Shown here: positions 32,700 through 45,996 of the stretch, piece by piece
Layout of the letters: every line of letters starts with the position of its first letter
How positions within the stretch are numbered: the stretch's first letter is position 1
From: Escarpia spicata
Taxonomy: Eukaryota; Annelida; Polychaeta; Sabellida; Siboglinidae
Assembly (NCBI GenBank): GCA_963995525.1
Contig: OZ023216.1
Location: 40,559,159-40,623,158, forward strand
DNA: 64,000 nucleotides
Direction: 5' to 3'
Notes under the pieces: model-generated
The model's input: the letters and a program-made list of their open reading frames with translations, nothing else
What the model was told of the DNA's origin: nothing
Database searches by the model: none
Program-made: the position numbers and the translations under genes

Positions 32700-33780
32700 T
32701 CACAGCCAACAATGGTGTTAAGTGATACCTATGAGTCTGACGCAGGTTGTGCGCCATTACTACGTTTTTTACAATGTTTTTTTGATTACGCACCGCCAAC
32801 AAGCGTGTTAAGTGACACCTATAAATGAAATACAAATCACCCCGTAATCCTATCTTGCATTCACTATCATACAATGCATGAAGTTTATAATTTTTTTTTT
32901 CTTTTCTGATCTTATTCTTCTGCTTGTTACAACGCGATGTGAGTTTAGATACTGAAGTCAACTTTCTCTACAGTAGCGATTCGTGAATTAAAACGTTAGA
33001 CAATTGTTTCAGATTGTGTGTGCGTAATGCACTGTTTTATTTGATATGGTGATATCTAGACAATTGTAGAATATTTTTTGGTATATATATAGGTTTATTG
33101 ATCAGGCCATGGGTATCCATTGAACAATACTCTCTCAGCCTAGATGAAGAGAGCCAACCCACAAGAGACTTACTTCAATATATTAAAAATGAACATTTGA
33201 AGAAAGGACTTGAACAATTTGATTCGTTTGTTGAAGAGACGCTTCTCGTATGTGAGTAATGACGGTTCAATTCCGAGATCCCTTGCACTTCCACAGTACT
33301 AAAAAGAATAAACTATTGACAGTTGCCTCACTGAGTGGCATACACAGAAAGTGTTCAAAATCAGGGAGATGATTCTAGAGGCAAATCGGTAAATTTTGCA
33401 GTTTGATGATATTTGCCTACGAGGGTGGACGAAATGTCAATCCAGATCAATTTATTTGATATCAGCCGGGGTTTACGGGAAAAAAGAGCATGCATCCTAT
33501 ACGCACAGAATCAGTACCCTGACGCGTGTAAAATAATCGTTGCGTCCCACGAGAAGCATGCGTATCAACGACATATAACACAAAGATATATCGAATATAA
33601 ATGCCTTTAATTTGGTAGTTTATTACCGAATCAGTTCATTTAGTATTTCTTTTCAAGAGTACTTCCAAATAACCATTCCTGTAGGCATATTTTTCACGAT
33701 TCTGAAGGGTGTCTTATCCTCCGTGCGGCGATGCCTGGCGCGTAGTTTTGCAGAATTACCTCTAGGGACTGAATGGCGAA
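32700..33780. other. Upstream region of NIDO gene 1, nothing recognised
   Basis: AT-rich. CACCAACAATGGTGTTAAGTG-like direct repeats occur at 32,700-32,730 and 32,793-32,823 (GTTAAGTGAYACCTAT in both). No gene seen. Confidence 0.45.
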
Positions 33781-33789
33781 CCAGAATAC

Positions 33790-35490
33790 CATTCCAATCC
33801 GTGCGCATACCCGCTCGCGTCTTTGCGATTCACTTATGAAAAGCCAACAGGCGCTTTCAAGCCACGTCCAGCGGGCACAAGATTGGTCGCTAGGGCAAAG
33901 AGCGTTTGACACGTGAGAAACGCGTTTAATTTTGTCAGGGCTTGTTATGTGTTAGCGAGGGGCTAAATGTACACAGACTAATTTTCCGAACAGGTAGGCA
34001 GGGCCCTACGTATACGTACGTTCATCCATAATCGCGGTTTTCAAGCTTTATTATGAATATTTGCGATGGCATGGATGTAAAATTATTAGAATATTGTTTA
34101 TTTGGAAGAAGGATATCTGTAGAAATATTTATAAATGCTAGGCAACTAATGTGTTGTAAGTTGCATTCAACACAAATATTCTACAAACTGCCAAAACACA
34201 TATTTGATGCTAAAGGTTTTTATTAAAGTTAGTTAAAACATTTTTGGAAAAAATAATAAATGTGTTGAATATAATTTATTAAACTGAATATGATGCGCAA
34301 TAATTACGATATATTCATTCACTCACGTACCCATTTGGCATGTTTACTGCTGTTTTTAAATATTTTAAATTCAAGTAGTTATATAATGCATGTGCACTGT
34401 GATCATGTGATATAATTGGGGTATGTTTAATACACACTGTACACACGTTTTCAAATATTTTATTTAAAATATGGGATTGTCATTATGAATCATTAGTGAG
34501 ACTCTTTCATTTTAAGAACTGAGCAAAGGGCAGCCCAAATACCATATGATGTTTACATATTTAACTATAGATATGTATGCAAGTGTACATTTCTGAATGT
34601 CTGCATGGGCATATGGATGTAAACAAAAGCCCAGTGGAGTCGAGCTCACTAGTAAACACGGGTACGTGAGTGAACGAGTGTATGATAATTCTTGTAGGAT
34701 TATATTCAGTATACATTATGTTATACATCTACAAGAACACTTTTTTCCTTTTACACAAATATTTTAAACTAACATTAAACAAATTTCAATTATTTTAGCA
34801 ATAAATGTGTGTTTTGAGAGTTTGCAGATTGTTTGTGCTGAATACAACTTACAACACATTAGTTGGCTAGCATTTATAAATATTTCCACATATATCCTTC
34901 TTCCAAATGAACAACATTCTAATAATTTTACACCCATCCCATCGCAAATATTCATATATATTATAAAGCTTGAAGACCACGATTACATTATTATATTGAT
35001 AATAGCCTTCCCTAGTATACTAGCGCGATTAAAGTAAAATTAATTAGTTATTACTTTTGTGCATGTTCTAGAATTGTATTATATAAGTGCAAATGTAATT
35101 GCTGTTCCACATTGGATATATTTGCTTCGTGTTTACAATGTGTTAAGATAACAGTATGTCAACATTTACAATTAATGGATTTTGCTACTGTCAATGAGTA
35201 TCAGTCTAAATTGAACGCTGAATAATATAATATGGATAACGTACTATGCGAAGGGCCCTGCCTACATGTTCGTAAAATTAGTTTGTGTACGTACATCCCT
35301 ACCTACCTGTTCGTAAAATTAGTCTGTGTACGTATAACCCCTTATTAACATATAACAAGCCCTGACGTCTCCCCGCAAACAAAAAATGAAACGCGCGTGA
35401 CACATGTGTCAATCGTTCCAACTGACCAATCACGAGCGCGCTGGGCGTGGTTTAAAAGCGCCAATTCGCTTTTCATAAGTGAATCGCAAA
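33790..35490. repeat. Long inverted repeat between divergent NIDO genes
   Basis: The left arm (33,790-34,210) and right arm (34,780-35,490) are inverse copies. TTTGCGATTCACTTATGAAAAG (33,822) mirrors CTTTTCATAAGTGAATCGCAAA (35,467), shown here only as landmarks. AGGTAGGCAGGGCCC mirrors GGGCCCTGCCTAC, and CTAATGTGTTGTAAGTTG mirrors CAACTTACAACACATTAG. The right arm has about 200 extra bases and an internal direct duplication around TTCGTAAAATTAG. Both arms carry a CCAAT/ATTGG motif next to a GC-rich stretch. Confidence 0.85.
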
Positions 35491-35499
35491 GACGCTGCT

Positions 35500-38400
35500 C
35501 GTTCAGGCTTCAGCGTTTGAGCGCAGTCGCTGTGCATTTTGAAACTACTTAATTTATTACAGCTATGGCGATGAAAAACATAGCGACTTACAATCATTCT
35601 TTTGTATAACTAACCGCTTAATATCACGGATAGTACTGCGACAATGGTAACAATAGAGAATGTAAGCAGTCCGATCCCAATTCCAGTGACCGATCGCGCC
35701 AGTCGCTCGTCCAACAATCGAAACAATTCGATACCTCACTCAGCAGTATTTTTAAGCCACCTTTCCACATTGTTTCTGATATAAAGTACAACGTTATAAA
35801 ATATTGATGTGAGGGCACTGTTGAGGCCCAAATAGCGCTCCGGTTTGCAATAACATGCGATTTATTGATATTGCTTGTTTCAAGTGCGGCGTGCAATAAC
35901 CCGCGACCGCAGTGGCGCACACTGAACGAGCGCTATTTGGAACATTATATTCTGAAACGATGTGGAATGATGGAATAAACGCATTGAGGTGTAACAATTA
36001 GACACAACTGTCATAATGTCGAAATCGGGGTGGACCCGGATTCCACACAACGTCAAAATTAAGTGTCCACAAAGTAATGCGCAGTTCCATCAGCTGCCTA
36101 TTGGCTATTCCAATGCTACTGTCATCACCACAGTAAGGTTTCCCTCCACCGAAACGAATTCAGTATCCTTCAAAAGTGAGTCGTGGCTTCCTCGATGTCC
36201 TTAGCTTAGCTTTCAGAGATCTCCCGATGTGACATTTGTAAACACGCAAGCGAAGGCATCCAGCAGACAAGCACGCCCTCTCATGCGTGAGGAAGGCTGC
36301 GCTAACTTTAAAAAAAATCGATTATCAAGGGAAAACATTAACAAATAAAACTGAATATTGTAACATGGCATGTTATTTCATTGGTAAGTTTTTGTTAGTA
36401 TGAAACTAAATAATAATAACCCGGTTTATCTGGGAAACACATATCCTTAAGCCAAACAAACTGGAAACAATTCAAGCTTTCTATGCTTTGATGGGGTGTG
36501 AGATGATATCATTTTTTTTCAGGCCGCAGCATGAAAACATCAAGAGGGTCTGTGGGAAGTACCATTAGCTACTGCAGGACCTGAGAAAGAGCGAGATGAC
36601 AGACGATATTACGATATATGCAGACTATACAATGCTCAAGATGTGGATACAGTCGACAAGACGCGGGCTCCGTTATTCGTCAAATGCTTATGAATGCCTT
36701 CCATTGGCAGGTGATGCATCTAACCATATCTGTTACCTTACCGTCTGAAACGGACATATTACCTGGCAGCGGTGTACAGAAAACTGCCCCGTTCTACTCC
36801 TTCCTGAATTCGTGTGCAAGCTAATGCCAACTTAGTGATGGCCTTGCCACCCACATGTACACAAACCACATCTTCACTAGATCTTTGCTTCACTCAATCG
36901 CATCTTTCTTCAGAATGTACACTACAGAAAAGACAGTAATATTTGTTGTAACGTATACTGTAACTGAGACATTGAACGCCTTTTTACTTTTTTACATCAA
37001 ACGTTCGGCTGTTATGTATTCATTGTAACTTTTTAAATCAACCAAGTGTCAAATCGATAAATTGCCCAATAATTGATGAATACAATGTGTACGAGAAATG
37101 ATACCGTAGACTAAATTTTGTCATCTTTAAATCTAAGAAGATACTAACCTCTATGCATATCAATTATATTAAAATAAAAATCTATGCCCTCTAGAATGTG
37201 GTTGTTCACACTAATATCAACTTTCTATGTCACTTTGTAGTTCAGCAATGAGACAAACAGTAATTAATCATGACGGCCATTTTGACGACCTAAACGTTGG
37301 ACAATTTAAAAGTAGATACAAATACTGATGAGATTATTTATGGGTTTCGAGTATGTTTGTATGTGTGTACATGTTGATACAGATTTCAAACTTGTAATAT
37401 ATATTTAAATTACATAATGAGACAATTTGTGATAGTCGCCATCTTAACATCGAAGATGGATGTCTTAAGTCAATGATCAAAATACTCAGAAGAATATTGC
37501 GAAGTGTGTTTTGTAACTAAAATTGACTGTCTATATGTCTTAGAAGTTCAGATATAGAAAACGCTGATAATACAGATCATACACAATCCTTCAAAGTGCA
37601 CTTCAACAGAAAATAATATCACATTAATCAACATAGCCAGAGCACATTATATTCTATATTGGATTGTCTGCCACCATATATACGGTGTATGTACCAATAA
37701 GGCCTAACATCCTTCAGGTATAGTCTAAATCGTAATATTTTTATATCTGGGTTCCCCAACTTAAGTTTTGCTTTCGGTTGGCGTGATGTGTCTCCATTCT
37801 ACGTCACTAAACCAGCGAATAACATTGACGTGGTGATGCCTCCGAGTTCAGTGAGCAACTGTAGTTAGTGTTCTCATTTATTATATATTTATGTTATGTC
37901 TATTATATTTTATTTAATCGTTGTATATGTTATCGATTGTCACAAGTTAGCTCATTGAAGGCACGGGTAGCCATGCTTGACCGAGAGAAATCGTGTTGCA
38001 GCCCAAAAAGTAAGCAGTGGCCGGTGTTCTCGTTTTAGGCGCAACTAGTCGGACGCATTGTTGACTGGGAGTAAAAGAAAGACGTTCTGGTGGGAAAAAA
38101 ACAAATGTGTAATGTAAAGTAGTTTTAGGTTTTTTTTTCTCGCGCGAATGGTCTATTTCTGTGGTATTTTGGGATAATGTTATCGTACGTGTTTCAATTA
38201 CAGATAACGTCTCAAATAATCTGCCTACAACACCAAATGATAACGTTCACGCTCGTAACATCAGTCTTTTTAAAACTTTGTGTTAGCGGCCGACCACAAA
38301 GAATGAAGTTAGAATAGTGGGGGATTGTGCCTGATGCTAGGCTAGCAAAGACAGGATCCCTATTGGGGAAAGGCACGCTCTGATCCCTCGTCACAGGTTG

Positions 38401-38562
38401 TTTATAATGCCTAGTTTGCTTTTTTGGCGAGGCTAACGTATCACGGACCCTGCCTAGTGACTACCGCCTGCATACAAACACAATGACGCGTAGGAACATA
38501 TTCGCCATTGTTTCACTGTACGGAACACTGAACGGAAACAATCATGGGAATGCATAATCCCG

Positions 38563-38622
<60 letters not shown>

Positions 38623-39400
38623 TATGTGCGTGCGTGCGCGCGTGAATGTGTGTAAATGCGAAATATACAGGGAATTGGAGATGGACAACAATGAACCATA
38701 AATCGAAGACCTGTATCAACGCCTGCCTCGCCCCAACGAGGTGAACAACTAATCCTATCGAGTGCACGCCATCGCCTATTGTTTTACTCTCCTCGAAACT
38801 GTTGATATTGATACTTGACTGTGATTCTAAAAAAAAGTATTTACTGTTCATTGTCTCGTGGTGAATCCGATATTGCATTGTAGTATGACACAATATACGA
38901 GCACAAAAAAACTTACTGAACACCGTTACTTGGATAGTGACGTGAATGCCGTACAACATATATGATTAGTCAATAATCCTAATAAGAATGCTTCACACGG
39001 TCGTCATTACTGTTAAAAGTTCATCTTTGTTGATATGAAAACTACTTTATAGGAAAAAATATTCACATCCCCAAAGACGGTGTTCGAAAATTAATGATGT
39101 GCATAAATAAATAATACTTTTTCTGCTTGTGTCTGTCGCATGTTCAGTCGATCATGTCTCTGCGTATTCCTCGGTTATGTGTGTCTCGCAACAGATTAGT
39201 TTCACTCCGTCCAAATCAGGCAACCATTCTAGCAAGTATAACTTACATATAATTAAAAAGTCACGATGACGTCAAGAACATGACATGCGTCAGCATAACA
39301 GGTATCTGTTAAACATTGTTCAGCGATACGTGACAATTCGGTCAGATGACGAGTATACAACTCGGGCCACTGTCCAACGACGACAGTATCGGAACATCGA
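35500..39400. other. Intergenic region upstream of NIDO gene 2
   Basis: No gene or known element recognised. A (GT)n microsatellite lies at 38,562-38,612. A TATA-like TATACAA is at 39,353-39,359, about 45 bases before the ATG at 39,405. Confidence 0.45.
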
Positions 39401-39404
39401 CAAG

Positions 39405-39620
39405 ATGGTTGCTCTCCAAGTCTCTTTGCTGGCGCTCTGCGCTGCGCTTGTAGCTGGCCTGCTGACGGAACCGCGCCAGCGCCTGCGCCTGCGCCTACGC
39501 CCATACACCTGTACCCGTTCGGCTTTGGCATGCAAAATGAGGCTCCTAAAAATGACGACGGCAGTGTAGGCCCCGTTAGCCTGTCTTGGCGCTACAGGCT
39601 CTACCGCAGATCATACAGTC
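39405..39620 (+). pseudogene. NIDO gene 2, exon 1
   Basis: ATG opens MVALQVSLLALCAALVAGLL, a good signal peptide, and that frame ends at TAG 39,567. The NIDO start is read in another frame as APAPAPTPIHLYPFGFGM, QNEAPKNDDGSVGP (from about 39,470). The donor is probably GTACGT at 39,621, which returns the exon to phase 0 relative to the ATG; GTACAC at 39,625 is the alternative. Confidence 0.7.
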
Positions 39621-40534
39621 GTACGTACACTACACATGAACCCATTCAAGCGAGCTTGTCTGGCCAATGCCTGGAATCAGCCATTATATATATATATATA
39701 TATATATAAAGGGTTTATAGGTTAGTTAATGAATCGTTTGTCAGGAATGAAGAGAAACGCCAAAGCACAAAAAATTAAAGGTTCCTGCAGTTAACCCAGC
39801 CTACTTCAACAATATTTCTAATAGAATGTGTTTTGAATATGAATGTTTTGTGTACAATTTTACCATTTCGCGATAACAACTTTAAACATGTGAACGGTGT
39901 TTTGGGCTTTCTAAACATAATGTACATTCAGCGTATTTATTATGAACGTATAGTACTAAATAATAGTACTAAACCGCACTAAGTGAGGAACGGAACTTCG
40001 GTTGTGTATATCAGCCCTGTGAACTTGCTGCTACATCATTTAACGACAACAATGTCGAATGCCGTTTTAAGACTTACCTTCAACACACATTTTCTTAGAA
40101 CGTCCTTTACTGCGATATGATCTATGAGTGTTTGAATGGGACATACTACATTTCCCGACTTGATTTGTACATATTTGATATCAAATTAAATATTTTCTTT
40201 TTATATGTTTCTATTGTTGTTATATCAATCTCACTTATATATTCAGCCGTCAGTGAACATCTGTTAGTAACTGCTTTGTATATAATTTTCTCATGTTCGG
40301 TTTTATTTCATTTAAACATGGCATTCTTGAGACTGAAATAAAATTGTGACTAATTTACTGATCGAATTAGGTATATAATTTATGTTGTCAGAAAGTCAGA
40401 ACAAGCTGTATATGTCTCATCTGAAACGATAGGGAATGTTTCCAAAGATTGTGGGGTCGTTTACAGTGTTAAAACATCACGTACATAAATATATACTTAT
40501 TACTTATATCACTTGAATGTTTCCTTTTCTTTAG

Positions 40535-40674
40535 ATCAACACGAACTGTTTGATATCTTTCAACAAGGCGATCCCAACATTCACACCGGAATGGTTTCCA
40601 CTGAGTGGAGAACCACTGATTGCACCATACTGGTCGGACGTAGACACGCCAAGGAACGGTCTAATCTACTACGT
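40535..40674 (+). pseudogene. NIDO gene 2, exon 2
   Basis: Acceptor CCTTTTCTTTAG, donor GTACGT at 40,675 (GTGTAC at 40,673 is possible). Encodes INTNCLISFNKAIPTFTPEW, FPLSGEPLIAPYWSDVDT and NGLIYY. The exon itself is undamaged. NTNC replaces the usual NTNG. Confidence 0.85.
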
Positions 40675-41256
40675 GTACGTGACCTGTTACTGCTGTACTT
40701 GTGTGCAGCTCTCTGAAATCATACATTATCGCATGCTCATGCTTTACTGATCATCTCAGAACGTCGAAGTCCGATATCAGACACAATTATTTTCATCTGG
40801 CATCAACTACCATCCCCTTATCAAACGAAAGTTTGTAATAATAAAAAACATTGATGTGATGATATTGTTATATTAATAGTATCGATCGGAAGCGTATAAT
40901 ATCGAAATTTGACGCCAGACGAAACTGTCTCTGAACCCTCTCTCTCAAACGATAATAATTTTGTCTGACAACGGACGTGCTGAGGTGACCCCTTTGGTAA
41001 ATGAAACAAATATTCATAAATGTTCTATGCGAACAAGTGTGGAAGACTTTCTGCTCACTCTATACATATTGTTATGTCAATCAAAGTTTCTTATACATAT
41101 GTATTTTTTGTATTTGTTTATTTATATATGCATAGTTCTTCTAAAGGGTTCTACTGACGTCATACCGTTATTTATATTTCAGCGAATTGTTAGTGAAACC
41201 AAGCTATGTTATTATAACTGTTATAGTATATTATTACATATGACCACCATCGGCAC

Positions 41257-41395
41257 ATTGACAGACGATCAAAGTTGTCTCGCCATGGCGTCCGTAGTCG
41301 TAAGTAAGGCGTTTGGAATCTCCTTCTAGGCTAAGTGGATGTTCATTGCTACGTGGCATTCAGTTACATACTTCGGCGGAAATGATGAAACACCG
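41257..41395 (+). pseudogene. NIDO gene 2, exon 3, with in-frame stop
   Basis: Reads DDQSCLAMASVVVSKAFGIS, F, TAG (41,327-41,329), AKWMFIATWHSVTYFGG, NDETP, then donor GTATTT at 41,396. The TAG stands exactly where the intact paralogue has Gln in NNFQASW. At the expected acceptor the sequence is CGGCAC, not AG; the nearest AG is at 41,263-41,264. Confidence 0.8.
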
Positions 41396-41424
41396 GTATT
41401 TATTTGAACTTATATAATATAGTG

Positions 41425-41512
41425 ATATGTGTGTGTGTATATGTGGGCGTGTGCGTGTTCGTGTGCGTGTGCGTGTGCTTGTGCGTGTGCGTGTGCGCGT
41501 GCGCGCGCGTGA
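41425..41512. repeat. (GTGTGC)n microsatellite
   Basis: Short mixed GTGTGC array starting 30 bases after exon 3 of NIDO gene 2. Confidence 0.9.
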
Positions 41513-42358
41513 ATGTATTCTGATTGTCTTTCTGAATTTTCGAACACATTTCTTGTATGTACGCTTGCAATCCCATTGGGATGATTAATACAAATTAGAA
41601 GTGAAATGTTTTAATTATTGGGAGATGTGAACATTGTGTAAGGCTGTGCCTGTTCAAGTTCAAACGGGATTTGTTTTGTTATCATATAGAATAATAATAG
41701 TGGCAGATACAAAGTGGAACATAAGAAATGTGTATGTAGATTGATGAAACAATTCTGAATACATTTCAAGTTATTTCTGTTTCTTTGTGAGTGCTGCATC
41801 TTCGACAAAATCAGATATAAATTCTTCTTAAAAACTTACCATGCGAGTGTGTTTGTAGTGCCTTCTCTCGCATACCCTCAAAATAACCACTTCATTACAC
41901 GACGGTTAGGTCACGACAACTGACCTAACCATCACATAACATATTGATCAGCAACAAGGTTGGTCAAGCTCTCAGAGTGGCCATCGTGTATGTGAATATA
42001 GCGGACATTCCATCTGATATGTAATTGAAAATATGGCCTTAAATACATTTCTTTGCAAGGAACATTGTGGGTCAAAGTACCTAACATATATAAAATGGTA
42101 CAGGAATTTATCTAGAGGATGTCATGTCGCCCTAGTAATGTAATGAATAATTATACGTAAGCATTGTTGGCATGGTAACGCTTGACAGAGGTCACGCGGA
42201 TAAATATGAGTGTAGTGGCAGACAATCAATGATTGAGTCATAGGAACAAGTGGCTACAATCGAGATGTCAGATCACTGAACAGTTTTATTTTTATTTTAA
42301 ATGTACGCAGCATTGATTCATCAATTATTGTCTAAACGCGAGTGATGTTCCATTTAAG

Positions 42359-42493
42359 ATGAACACGTTCCAAGTGGTGCTGGTGGCCGACAGACGTTCA
42401 TCGTACGTGATCTACAACTACGGCGACATTGCGTGGGCAACCGGAAAGGCGAGCGGAGGTGACGAAAACGGCTTAGGCAGCATTCCGGCTGAG
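42359..42493 (+). pseudogene. NIDO gene 2, exon 4
   Basis: Acceptor CCATTTAAG, donor GAG then GTGAGC, 135 bases, phase 0 at both ends, undamaged. Encodes MNTFQVVLVADRRSSYVIYN, YGDIAWATGKASGGDENG and SIPAE. The apparent ATG is an internal Met, not a start. Confidence 0.88.
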
Positions 42494-42699
42494 GTGAGCT
42501 CAATGGAACATTCAACAATGAATCATTCGACAGTTGATTTTAAGGGAGATTGTATATATGTTGTTAGCCAAAACCAGCCAATTGTTGGCGGCATGTTGCA
42601 GGGGCAGTTGTATTTCGCCCGAGTACTGAGGGTTGTTTTGTGGAAACGAAAGAAAGGTGTATTCCGGTTAGTATACCAAAAAGTGAAAATTCTAATAAA

Positions 42700-42875
42700 G
42701 CAGCTGTTTAGTATTATAAAGTTTTGTTCATAATCTGCTGAGTTCGCGGGTGCAACTTTCAAATTGCGAATACTCTTTCGGGTTTATTAATTATAAATTC
42801 GCAAGCAATGCACCGCCAACCACTGATCTGAAGTTAACATTCATGAAGCGGAGTATTTGACTGCCTTAACGGTGC
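42700..42875. repeat. Dispersed repeat copy 2 plus LINE remnant
   Basis: 42,700-42,824 matches 1,932-2,050. 42,825-42,875 (CACTGATCTGAAG, ACATTCATGAAGCGGA, TTTGACTGCC) is a heavily deleted piece of the LINE seen at 4,490-4,640 and 50,367. Both NIDO genes on the plus strand thus carry the same LINE and repeat in their last intron. Confidence 0.7.
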
Positions 42876-42899
42876 TCAATCGTTTCGATTTTTGTGCTC

Positions 42900-44460
42900 C
42901 TCACGTGTCAGACTAATTTCACGAAACGTGAACGTATCAAGTATTCATTATTGATATACTGGTTCATTTGTACGTATGCTTTACTTCGTTTTAGTGAAAT
43001 TAACAGAAAAACTATGAAATGATTTTCGGTTAGTCCTAACGGAATATCAAGACACATATCTGAACTTGGATGTGGTCTGAGATAGACTTCTCGTGTAATA
43101 GTCACGTGAACGGGAATATGCGGCGACATCGGCCTTTCACCCCACCTTTCGGTGCCTGGATTCAGTCAACATTGCGTATTTACGAGTCGCCATCCATTTT
43201 TCATACAAGTGATAGCTCGATAATTTTATCTGCGATGAAGGGACGCCCGACCGACTCGACTAAAAAGAGGGCGAGAGCGGAAAGACAACGAGAGTATCCG
43301 CGAACAAAGGTGTATATTGGAAAGGTTATGTATTTGTGAAACCGAACGAAAGAAACGGCTGGCGTGAACAGTGATGCACAGGTTAGTAATATTGAATTTA
43401 TCTGCAAGCACACCACACACACGACTGTGTGATCAATAGATGGAACAGCCACAACAAAGCCGTCATCGTCCGCCATCTTAATACCATCTTCGATCGACGT
43501 TCCGCGACGTTCCATCGCACGTGAATATACATTATTGTAGATATTATGACTTTATATTGATGGACATGTTATATTATACCAATAGTTAACTATGTGCGAA
43601 GTATCAGTCACATGCGAAGCACACACCGAATGGTAGATGAACTTAAAAATCCGCTCCATCGACGCTCCGCGACGTTTCATCGACGTTCCATCGCAAATTA
43701 ATATACAGTAATGTAGATATTATGCCTTCATATTTAATGACATGTCATATTATATTAATATTTAACTATGTATAATATAATACATAATACAACTGTAGCA
43801 CCCACTGGACATTCACACTTTACCCTCAATCAGTGACTGACACAGGCTGGACATTTGAGACTAATAAAATAATCGAATGCCTAAAATAATTGCCTGGATC
43901 TAACTTTTTTGGATGTCTTGACTTGAGTCACTGGCTGCTTGTACTGTGCAGTTTAAAAATAACACTTCTTTACTGTTTTTTCATGTGTGATGTAATACAT
44001 TGAATGCTGATTGTAATCAAATATAAATTTAATAATCTTGTATTATGTAAATTTAAAGAGTAGTAATAATTTATGATTTCTGTAGAAAATGCTAAACATT
44101 GATATGTATATTGTGACCATAATAGCCTACAGTACATATGTTACCAGGGGGTAAACGACCAAAACTGCATGTAGTATGTATAGAAGTATGTATATAAAGA
44201 AAAATATATAAGTTACATTTCTGAACAGTGTGGAATATGTATACACATTGATAGAGATCTTCTAGACCTCTATGCTAACCTTAGTTTGGTAGGGAGCAAG
44301 AAAACAAGTACACCGGGTGCATGAACATGGGAGGAAAATTTATTTTATTATTTCTGAAAGTTTTTAAAATAGCCTGGATATTATTTTTATGTGTTATACT
44401 ACGCTGTCCATTTTGAGGGGTAGTAGTACTACTAAAAAAAATCAAATTTAACCAATTTTT
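42900..44460. other. Intron 4 of NIDO gene 2, mostly unrecognised
   Basis: Contains a plus-strand ORF (43,070-43,339) ending in a very basic segment (GRPTDSTKKRARAERQREYP) that resembles no family I can name. GACGTTCC and CATCGACG motifs repeat at 43,495-43,515 and 43,655-43,695. No other feature. Confidence 0.4.
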
Positions 44461-44487
44461 GCCATTCCACTTATGCCTTCACTTCAG

Positions 44488-44664
44488 TTTCACCACAAAT
44501 ATATGCAATTGACGTCCACACCAATCCAGCCACCACAGCCAACAACCGCTGCATTGGCTCTATCGAGTATCAGTGGTCGCAGTAAAAACAGTTCACTGTC
44601 AGGTATTCAGTCTCTTCCCGAGGCTGGGTACAGCTCTGAACCATTACAACCAATGTCAGTTTAA
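44488..44664 (+). other. Exon-like Ser/Pro-rich segment, copy 1
   Basis: Follows an acceptor-like CTTCACTTCAG and encodes STPIQPPQPTTAALALSSIS, GRSKNSSLSGIQSLPEAGYS, SE before a stop at 44,662. About two thirds of the residues match copy 2 at 45,759-45,911. The donor of copy 2 is not kept. Family unknown. Confidence 0.5.
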
Positions 44665-45758
44665 GTAATGGTATTAATGTACTGTTATGTTCTGGTTTGA
44701 CCAGTCTAAGGTGTGTACAATTATTCCATCTTTGTATGATAGGGTAGTTATCAAACTGTCAGCTACATAGCACATTTCATTTGTAGTTCATTTTTTCTAC
44801 TTAATTTTCTGTTTATTTCATTTGGAATGTTTGTATTGCAAACACAAATGTGTATATACACTGTACAATGCAAGTAAATATACACACACAATATAGCCAA
44901 GCCTCAGTGATTGTCATTTCATAATAATTATGCTTATGCTGGCACACAGATCTGCTAAAGGCTGCAACTGCTTCAATGTTAATGTTACATCACATGACAT
45001 TTTATCTCTATAATCACCTGCTGGCTTGCACAGCACAATATACTTATGTTCAGTTACTGATTTGTATCTTTGAATGTATATTTCAGTGTGTGTGTGTGTG
45101 TTCAGAAATCAAAATAACTTAATTTGACCTGTTTAAACATACAATGTGTGGAATTATTTTAATAATACGTAAGGTTGGGGAGACTCTTAATAAGACATAT
45201 GATGTAAGGTCACTAGTACTATTAGTGAAAAATTGCAAAACTTGTTATATTTTTTTAATAAAATTACTTTGTGACTTTATTTCCTGTGACCTTCTTTCCA
45301 GCCCACCTATGTTCTACCTGCACTTACAGGTAGTTAATTATGCTGGCAATTGGATGGTACACAATCCAAATTGGTTCACCTTGTTGGCTATGACACTTGT
45401 AAATTGTCTATTTGTTTGTTATATATTACAATTTTACAATATATACAATCATAATTTTGCCACTCTCATATAATTTATTGTAATTTTTTCACAACTGGGC
45501 AAATGACCTTTTCACACTCGAGTGCTGGGCAAATGACAATTGGGCAAATTATCGTGCAAAATATTTTTACCTATTAATTAAATTAAAACATTTACAAGTT
45601 ACACACCACATGTACACACACACACATATTTACATCTACATACATATATAATATTATATATATATTTATGTGTAGTACCGGTAGTGCTGTCAAACCATGT
45701 TCACCTTCACAAATAATCTGACTCATTCCATATTCCAATTCATGACTTTGTTTGACAG

Positions 45759-45911
45759 CTTCAACACAAAGGCGCGAACTACCTCAACACCACTGCAGCC
45801 ATCACATATGACAAGATCTGTGGTGGCTCTATCGAGCATCAGTGGTCATAGCAAAGGCAGCTCACTGTCAGGTGTCCAGTCACTTCCTGAGGCTGGATGC
45901 AGCTCAGAACA
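45759..45911 (+). CDS. Candidate exon, Ser/Pro-rich, copy 2, unknown gene
   Basis: 153 bases, with acceptor TTTGTTTGACAG and donor ACA then GTAAGT, so both ends look real and the phases are symmetrical. Encodes TTSTPLQPSHMTRSVVALSS, ISGHSKGSSLSGVQSLPEAG, CSSEQ. The synonymous-looking differences from copy 1 hint at past coding constraint. It lies inside the long intron of the NIDO pseudogene and may belong to another gene or a transposon. No function is proposed. Confidence 0.42.
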
Positions 45912-45949
45912 GTAAGTAAACGTAAGTATTAATTGCTGCTGGTATGCAA

Positions 45950-45956
<7 letters not shown>

Positions 45957-45993
<37 letters not shown>
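45957..45993. repeat. (TA)n microsatellite
   Basis: About 18 AT dimers following the candidate exon. A C-run is at 46,121-46,132. Confidence 0.95.

Positions 45994-45996
<3 letters not shown>

Noticed and set aside
42359..42733. ATG at 42,359 as the start of a 124-residue protein
   Set aside because: It is an internal Met of exon 4 of the NIDO gene. The base before it completes an acceptor AG, and the ORF beyond 42,493 is intron.
43070..43339. Basic ORF with KKRARAERQREYP as a possible DNA-binding gene
   Set aside because: It reminded me of short basic N-termini in some uncharacterised invertebrate and transposon proteins, but no domain could be named and the frame ends at once.
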